NCBI GenBank assembly: GCA_964441775.1
Contig: CAYTVL010000034.1
Coordinates: 1-64,000, forward strand
Direction of reading: 5' to 3'
From: SYOC01 sp964441775
GTDB lineage: Bacteria > Desulfobacterota > Binatia > Bin18
Length of the DNA stretch: 64,000 nucleotides
In this document: positions 59,890 through 64,000 of the stretch, in pieces
Layout: each line of letters starts with the position of its first letter
How positions within the stretch are numbered: position 1 is the stretch's first letter
Program-made: the position numbers and the translations under genes
The notes under the pieces: model-generated
What the model was told of the DNA's origin: nothing
What the model saw: the letters and a program-made list of their open reading frames with translations, nothing else
Databases searched by the model: none

Positions 59890-61599
59890 ATGTATGACCT
59901 CGTCATTCGCAACGGAAAAATCGTTGATGGCGCCGGAGCATCGGCGTTCAACGGCGACATCGCCATTAAAGACGGCAAAATCGCAGTGGTCGGCGGCAAG
60001 GTCGGCCCTGGACGGCGAGAGATCGACGCCAACGGCTTGCTGGTCACCCCCGGCTGGGTCGATATCCACACCCATTACGACGGCCAAGTGGCATGGGACC
60101 CGTATCTGTCACCGTCGAGTTGGCACGGCGTCACGACCGTGATGATCGGCAACTGTGGGGTCGGTTTCGCTCCCGTGCGACGGGAGCAAGAGGAATTTCT
60201 CATCAGCTTGATGGACGGCGTTGAAGATATTCCTACAGAGACGCTGCGGGCAGGTATCGATTTCCAGTGGGAATCTTTCGGTGAATATCTCGATGCGCTT
60301 TCTGGCATGAAGCGGGTGGTTGATGTCGGAACTCACGTTCCGCATTGTGCAGTACGCGCCTACGTGATGGGCGAACGTGGGGCCAATAACGAAGAGGCCA
60401 CACCCGAGGATATCGCGCAAATGGCGGCGATCGTGCGCGAAGGCGTCAAGGCCGGAGCGCTCGGCGTCAGCACCTCCCGTACGCTGGTCCACCGCACCCG
60501 TGAGAAAGCGTATGTGCCTGGCACCTTCGCTGGGGTCGATGAAATGCTGGGCATCGGACGTGCGCTGGGTAAAGCGGGGCACGGCGTGTTTGAAATCATC
60601 TCGGATATTACCGGCCCCGACGCCGACCTCGAATGGATGGCGCGGCTCACGCAGGAGACGGGGCGTCCTATTTCCCTTGCGGCGCTAATCCGCCAACGCT
60701 CGGGTATGAAGATGCGCGAGATTCTCGACTTCATCGACCGTCGCAACGCGGCTGGGGCCCACATGGTAGCGCAGGTGGCGGCGCGTCCAGCCGGATCGCT
60801 GATGAGTCTACAAAGCTCACTCCATCCTTTTATCACTCATCGCAGCTATAAGCGGTTGCTGGCGGGGCTCGACCTGGAGGAGCGGGTGCGGCGAATGCGC
60901 GATCCTGCCGTGCGGGCGGAAATCTTGAACGATCAGCCCGCAGTCCGGGACGAGATGACGCTCGAAATGGTCAGCGGCTTTCACCATCACTTCTCGTTAG
61001 GTGATCCGCCTGACTACGAGCCGCTGCCGGAGAAAAGCATTCTCGAACGCGCCAAACGCGCAGGCAAAACGCCACAAGAAGTCGCTTACGATACGCTCCT
61101 TGAGCGCGACGGTCGCGAAGTGATTTATATGCCGTTGGCCACGTCGAAGAGCCTCTCGTTTGACGGCATTCGCACAAACCTCATGAATCCGGCGACGATC
61201 CTCTCGTTGAGCGATGGTGGCGCGCATTGCGGGATTATCTGCGACGCGGGCATGCCGACCTTTCTGCTCACCTATTGGGTACGGGATCGCCAACGCGGCG
61301 AGGGCATTCCCCTCGAGCTGGCGGTCAAGCGTCAGACCCAAGACACGGCCAGATTGTATGGACTACTAGATCGCGGCGTACTCAAGCCGGGCATGAAAGC
61401 AGATGTTAACATCATTGACTTCGATCGGCTCCGGTTGCATCCGCCGGAAATGGTTTTTGACCTGCCCGCCAACGGACGCAGGTTTATTCAACGCGTGGAC
61501 GGCTATCGCTATACCGTCGTTAGCGGCGAGGTCTCCTACGAGAATGGCGAACCCACAGGCGCCATGCCAGGTAAAGTACTGCGCGGTCCGCAAAGATAA
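59890..61599 (+). CDS. N-acyl-D-amino-acid deacylase family amidohydrolase
   Basis: 569 residues from the ATG at 59890 with GGAAGGAG upstream. D-aminoacylase/dihydroorotase-type fold: N-terminal YDLVIRNGKIVDGAG, metal site GWVDIHTHYDGQVAWDP, the GNCGVGFAPVR turn and the C-terminal SDGGAHCGIICDAGMP and GMKADVNIIDFDRL. Normally hydrolyses N-acyl-D-amino acids or related amides and uses zinc; the exact substrate is unknown. It is a single gene here, between a decayed repeat region and the TIR-like/Nudix cassette. Confidence 0.9.
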   Translation: MYDLVIRNGKIVDGAGASAFNGDIAIKDGKIAVVGGKVGPGRREIDANGLLVTPGWVDIHTHYDGQVAWDPYLSPSSWHGVTTVMIGNCGVGFAPVRREQEEFLISLMDGVEDIPTETLRAGIDFQWESFGEYLDALSGMKRVVDVGTHVPHCAVRAYVMGERGANNEEATPEDIAQMAAIVREGVKAGALGVSTSRTLVHRTREKAYVPGTFAGVDEMLGIGRALGKAGHGVFEIISDITGPDADLEWMARLTQETGRPISLAALIRQRSGMKMREILDFIDRRNAAGAHMVAQVAARPAGSLMSLQSSLHPFITHRSYKRLLAGLDLEERVRRMRDPAVRAEILNDQPAVRDEMTLEMVSGFHHHFSLGDPPDYEPLPEKSILERAKRAGKTPQEVAYDTLLERDGREVIYMPLATSKSLSFDGIRTNLMNPATILSLSDGGAHCGIICDAGMPTFLLTYWVRDRQRGEGIPLELAVKRQTQDTARLYGLLDRGVLKPGMKADVNIIDFDRLRLHPPEMVFDLPANGRRFIQRVDGYRYTVVSGEVSYENGEPTGAMPGKVLRGPQR

Positions 61600-61612
61600 C
61601 ATGGGATAGAAG

Positions 61613-61684
61613 AGGTCAGGTTTTGTAATCGCATAAGCTTCGCTTTTCCTCTTTCTCTAATGCATGATTGCAAAACCTGACCCC
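61613..61684. repeat. 72-bp palindromic element, copy A (left of the cassette)
   Basis: Begins AGGTCAGGTTTTGTAATCGC and ends GATTGCAAAACCTGACCCC: imperfect inverted ends around a TTTTCCTCTTTCTCT core. The reverse complement closely matches copy B at 63483-63568. A further half-end, GGCAAGACCTGACC, is at about 61705-61718. Confidence 0.85.
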
Positions 61685-61821
61685 AATTGTCCTTCCAGTG
61701 TCATGGCAAGACCTGACCTTTATTTCAGCAATTGACTGCTCGCCAGTTCAGCGATATCACTCCCATCAGCAAAAAAGAAGGTTTACATTTTCTATCATCC
61801 ATAGTTAGGAGACCGGATGCC

Positions 61822-62739
61822 ATGCCAAGGAAAGGGCGTATCTTCATCGTTTCGTCCAAGGAGAACCTCTCGGTCGCCCGTGAAGTTCAAGAAAATCTTG
61901 CCGAAGACGCGGAGGTCACAGTGTGGGATCAGGACGCCTTCGCGCTTAGCAGTTATGCGCTCGAAGCGTTGATGCGGCTCCTCGACACTAACGATTTTGC
62001 GATCTGTATCTGTATACCTACCGATCGGGCCATGATCAAACAACAGGCGGTGGACGTCGCCCGCGATAATGTGATTTTTGAGCTTGGCCTTTTCATTGGC
62101 CGTCATGGCCGGGAGCGTTGCTTCCTGGTGCAGCCGAACGGCACCGACCTACACCTGCCCTCAGATTTCGCTGGAATTATGACTGGCCACTACGATCCAA
62201 ACCGCTTGGACGGTAACCTTCGCGCCGCTTTGGGTCCAGCGTGTAACCAGATTCGGAAGCAGATTCAGAAGCAGATCGCAGAACACAAGGACTTTCAGGA
62301 GGAGAAAGCCAGGGTCAAGAACATCGCCGTCATCTGCTATCGCAAGAGCGGTGAAGATATCGAGTTGCTCTTGACCCGCACCTCAGGCGGTCGTTGGGTT
62401 CTCCCTAAAGGCCGCCGGGCGAAACTTGAGACCATCACCGAAGCAGTCGTGCGTGTGGGCCGACAAGAGGCAGGCGCGGTGGGAAGGGTGGACGACACCC
62501 CTGTCGGCACCTTTCTCTATCTGAAGAACGAGAACAATCAGGAGCAGACGTTGACAGGATTCCTTCTGGAGTTTGAGCACGCTGAGTCCGTACTCCAGAG
62601 CTTTCGTATCCCGACCTGGTTTCCTGTCGACAAAGCGCTCGACGCGCTCGCCGAAGATCGAGGCGAACACTACGCCGAGGAATTTCGGACGCTTATTAAG
62701 AAGGCGGTCGCGCGCGTCGCAGGAGGGAGCCATATATGA
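61822..62739 (+). CDS. TIR-like nucleotide-binding domain fused to a degenerate Nudix domain
   Basis: 305 residues from the ATG at 61822 (AGGAG ten bases upstream); the frame extends to a TTG at 61732 inside repeat-derived sequence. Residues of about 5-125 match the TIR-like family seen in CBASS and Pycsar effectors: GRIFIVSSKENLSVAR, then TNDFAICICIPTD and DNVIFELGLFIGRHGRERCF, with Glu87 in the FELG loop, and LPSDFAGIM. A helical linker (about 135-165) leads to a Nudix-like domain (about 166-285) with WVLPKGRRAKLETI. Its box reads RVGRQEAG where REUxEExG is expected, so two of three catalytic acids are lost. It overlaps the next gene by 4 bases (ATGA). Confidence 0.85.
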   Translation: MPRKGRIFIVSSKENLSVAREVQENLAEDAEVTVWDQDAFALSSYALEALMRLLDTNDFAICICIPTDRAMIKQQAVDVARDNVIFELGLFIGRHGRERCFLVQPNGTDLHLPSDFAGIMTGHYDPNRLDGNLRAALGPACNQIRKQIQKQIAEHKDFQEEKARVKNIAVICYRKSGEDIELLLTRTSGGRWVLPKGRRAKLETITEAVVRVGRQEAGAVGRVDDTPVGTFLYLKNENNQEQTLTGFLLEFEHAESVLQSFRIPTWFPVDKALDALAEDRGEHYAEEFRTLIKKAVARVAGGSHI

Positions 62740-63455
62740 TCATCGCTCTAGAGGGCATCGATGGAGTAGGCAAGAGCACTGCGGCTCTCGATCTCTCCGC
62801 CAAACTGACGAATCGCGGAATCGACAACGTCCTGATCGGCTCACCCTCGTTTACTGATGACGAGGACGAGGGCGAGGATTGCGATGACGAAGACCTAGAC
62901 CTCGACGACGATGTGGTGGTTCGAAGGCTCTGGAACCTTCGTGACAGACTTCAGGAGAGCTTCGGGCCACGCGCACTCTGCCTGTCGAACGCCTGGGAAT
63001 TCGCCTTCCGTTGGGAAGGCCTCGCGATTCCTTCGCTCGAGGCCCGCAAGCTCATCATCGCCGATCGCTATACCGACACCGCGCTCGTCCGCGAAGTGCT
63101 GCGCGGGATCGACGAGGCGTACATCCGGTCGGTGTACGCGTTCGCGCCCCCCCCCGACCTTGTGCTCTACTTCGACCTTGATCCGGAAGTTGCTTATCGG
63201 CGGAAGACCAAAGCCCAACTGCAGATCGGATACTTCGAGTCCGGCAGGGATGTGATCCGTGGCGCACGCAGCGTCCGCATGAGTTTCGTGGCGTTTCAGA
63301 CGCAATGCCGGGAACGATATCGTGAGATACTCGCCCGCGACAACGTGGTGGAGATCGACGGATCGCGCAAGCCTGAAGAAGTTCAGGCCAGCGTGCTTGA
63401 AGCCGTCCTGCAATACCTGGGGAAGTCCGCCAAGCCTCGCGCCCGGCGCACTTAA
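62736..63455 (+). CDS. Thymidylate-kinase-like nucleotide kinase with acidic insert
   Basis: 239 residues. P-loop EGIDGVGKST (residues 6-15), DRY motif in LIIADRYTDTALV (Asp110-Arg111) and a LYFDLDPEVAYRRK strand-helix with the lid region follow the dTMP kinase pattern. Residues 41-59 form a run with 15 Asp/Glu of 19, absent from housekeeping Tmk. Its start overlaps the stop of the TIR-like/Nudix gene (ATGA), so the two are translationally coupled. It is probably not the essential Tmk of the cell; it may make or consume a nucleotide linked to the TIR-like protein. The substrate is not known. Confidence 0.85.
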   Translation: MIIALEGIDGVGKSTAALDLSAKLTNRGIDNVLIGSPSFTDDEDEGEDCDDEDLDLDDDVVVRRLWNLRDRLQESFGPRALCLSNAWEFAFRWEGLAIPSLEARKLIIADRYTDTALVREVLRGIDEAYIRSVYAFAPPPDLVLYFDLDPEVAYRRKTKAQLQIGYFESGRDVIRGARSVRMSFVAFQTQCRERYREILARDNVVEIDGSRKPEEVQASVLEAVLQYLGKSAKPRARRT

Positions 63456-63482
63456 GCGTCACTGCCGCTACGCTGGATAGTT

Positions 63483-63568
63483 GGGGTCAGACAGTTGGGT
63501 TAGGTCTTACAATCATGCATGAGAGAAAAAGGAAAAACGAAGCTTATGCGATTGCAAAACCTGACCCC
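63483..63568. repeat. 86-bp palindromic element, copy B (right of the cassette)
   Basis: Inverted copy of 61613-61684, with GAAGCTTATGCGATTGCAAA and ACCTGACCCC at the right end and AATCATGCAT at the left. The left end has an extra segment of about 13 bases (GGGGTCAGACAGTTGGG). It lies 27 bases after the kinase gene. Confidence 0.85.
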
Positions 63569-63576
63569 TTATTTTT

Positions 63577-63597
63577 CACTATCGGCAATAGATAGTG
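63577..63597. other. Perfect 7-bp inverted repeat before the cNMP-binding gene
   Basis: CACTATC and GATAGTG around GGCAATA. It lies between repeat copy B and the cNMP-domain gene, about 50 bases before its ATG. It could be a protein site or a transcript-end hairpin. Confidence 0.35.
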
Positions 63598-63645
63598 AGT
63601 CATGTCTTGATGGATGCTATGTTCATGGCGCAACGGAGAGCGTCC

Positions 63646-64000
63646 ATGCAATCTTTCAATTGGCAAGACTTCTTGCGCAGTCATTCCATCTTCTCGAGTC
63701 TCAACGAAGAGGAAATTGGGAATCTTCTCAGGGACGAGGCCTCACAAGAGCGCGTGTACCCGCAAGGCGCGGTCATCCTGAGAGGAGGTGAAGCCGGCGA
63801 TTCAATTTTCCTGATTCGCTCAGGATCAGTGCGGATCGCATTGCAAGGCACGGCAGGACCTGCCTTTCCGCTTGCCGTTTTACAAGCAGGTGAAATCTTT
63901 GGAGAGATGGCCGTCTTGGAACGGAGGCCGAGGTCGGCGACCGTAATCGCCAGGGAACAGTGTGTGTTGTTGGAGATTGCGGGAAAAGAAATCCGTAAAC
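63646..64000 (+). CDS. Cyclic-nucleotide-binding-domain protein (partial, runs off the window)
   Basis: The first 118 codons are visible. From about residue 18 the chain is a cNMP-binding (CAP_ED) domain: VYPQGAVILRGGEAGDSIFL, IRSGSVRIALQ, then the phosphate-binding cassette GEIFGEMAVLERRPRSATV and VLLEIAGKEI. The PRSATV Arg is the cyclic-nucleotide phosphate ligand in CRP-type proteins. GGAG lies seven bases before the ATG at 63646; another in-frame ATG is at 63625. Whether a helix-turn-helix, transporter or kinase part follows cannot be seen. Confidence 0.85.
   Translation, partial: MQSFNWQDFLRSHSIFSSLNEEEIGNLLRDEASQERVYPQGAVILRGGEAGDSIFLIRSGSVRIALQGTAGPAFPLAVLQAGEIFGEMAVLERRPRSATVIAREQCVLLEIAGKEIRK

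Noticed and set aside
61732..61821. TTG start giving a 30-residue longer TIR-like protein
   Set aside because: The extra part is coded by sequence next to the repeat elements, has no ribosome binding site and is not part of the TIR-like fold; AGGAG supports the ATG at 61822.

Overview
The window is a chromosomal segment from a motile, flagellated Gram-negative bacterium. The envelope-type proteins (FliF, MotA/MotB, a lipoprotein solute-binding protein), the sigma-54 activators, a sigma-54 type promoter and several sigma-28-like promoters fit a proteobacterial-style flagellar hierarchy. The mix with D-aminoacylase-like and other amidohydrolases, a crotonase and many small palindromic repeats suggests an uncultured deltaproteobacterial-grade lineage (Desulfobacterota, Binatota or Tectomicrobia type). 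That placement is inference and of low confidence.

Layout. At 0.4-2.4 kb is a secreted copper amine oxidase. From 2.5 to 24.5 kb runs a motility and chemotaxis block: motA-motB on the + strand facing fliM-fliN; a CheX-like phosphatase, cheR, cheB and cheY; two MCPs; cheW; an unusual cheA; a truncated MCP-like protein and a STAS protein; a PAS histidine kinase with a receiver; a receiver-PP2C-HATPase protein with a STAS partner; then cheY and cheZ. From 24.7 to 40.2 kb, all on the minus strand and reading from high to low coordinates, come a sigma-54 activator, a FleS/FleR-like kinase-regulator pair, then flgB, flgC, fliE, fliF, fliG, fliH, fliI, fliJ, fliK, flgD and flgE. No flagellin, export-gate gene (fliP/Q/R, flhA/B), fliA or rpoN is in the window. 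At 40.8-42.4 kb are another sigma-54 activator and a receiver protein, followed by hisS, aspS and a convergent trxB.

From 46.7 to 53.6 kb is a complete oligopeptide-type ABC importer with unusually long subunits. It is followed on the same strand by a BtpA-family protein, a SIS-domain protein, an amidohydrolase, a remnant of a second SIS gene and a crotonase. From 57.9 kb on the region looks accessory: a putative PD-(D/E)XK nuclease-like protein, a small helical protein, a D-aminoacylase-family amidohydrolase, then a two-gene cassette (TIR-like domain fused to a degenerate Nudix domain, overlapping a thymidylate-kinase-like gene) lying between two inverted copies of a small palindromic element. 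The window ends inside a cyclic-nucleotide-binding-domain gene, a decayed copy of whose 5' end lies 3.9 kb upstream.

How the genes work together. The three regulators at 36-40 kb plus the sigma-54 promoter at 40298-40313 are probably the upper tier of the flagellar cascade; sigma-28-like promoters in front of motA, cheZ and (weaker) cheA and cheY would form the late tier. Both CheX-like and CheZ phosphatases and several single-domain receivers are present, so signal termination and CheY diversity are richer than in the enteric model. The most novel candidate is the TIR-like/Nudix plus thymidylate-kinase-like cassette at 61.8-63.5 kb, possibly a nucleotide-based defence module. Other notable points are an 8-bp simple-sequence repeat inside fliI, a near-perfect 150-bp tandem duplication inside fliK, and palindromic mobile-element relics placed inside the flagellar and chemotaxis gene clusters.
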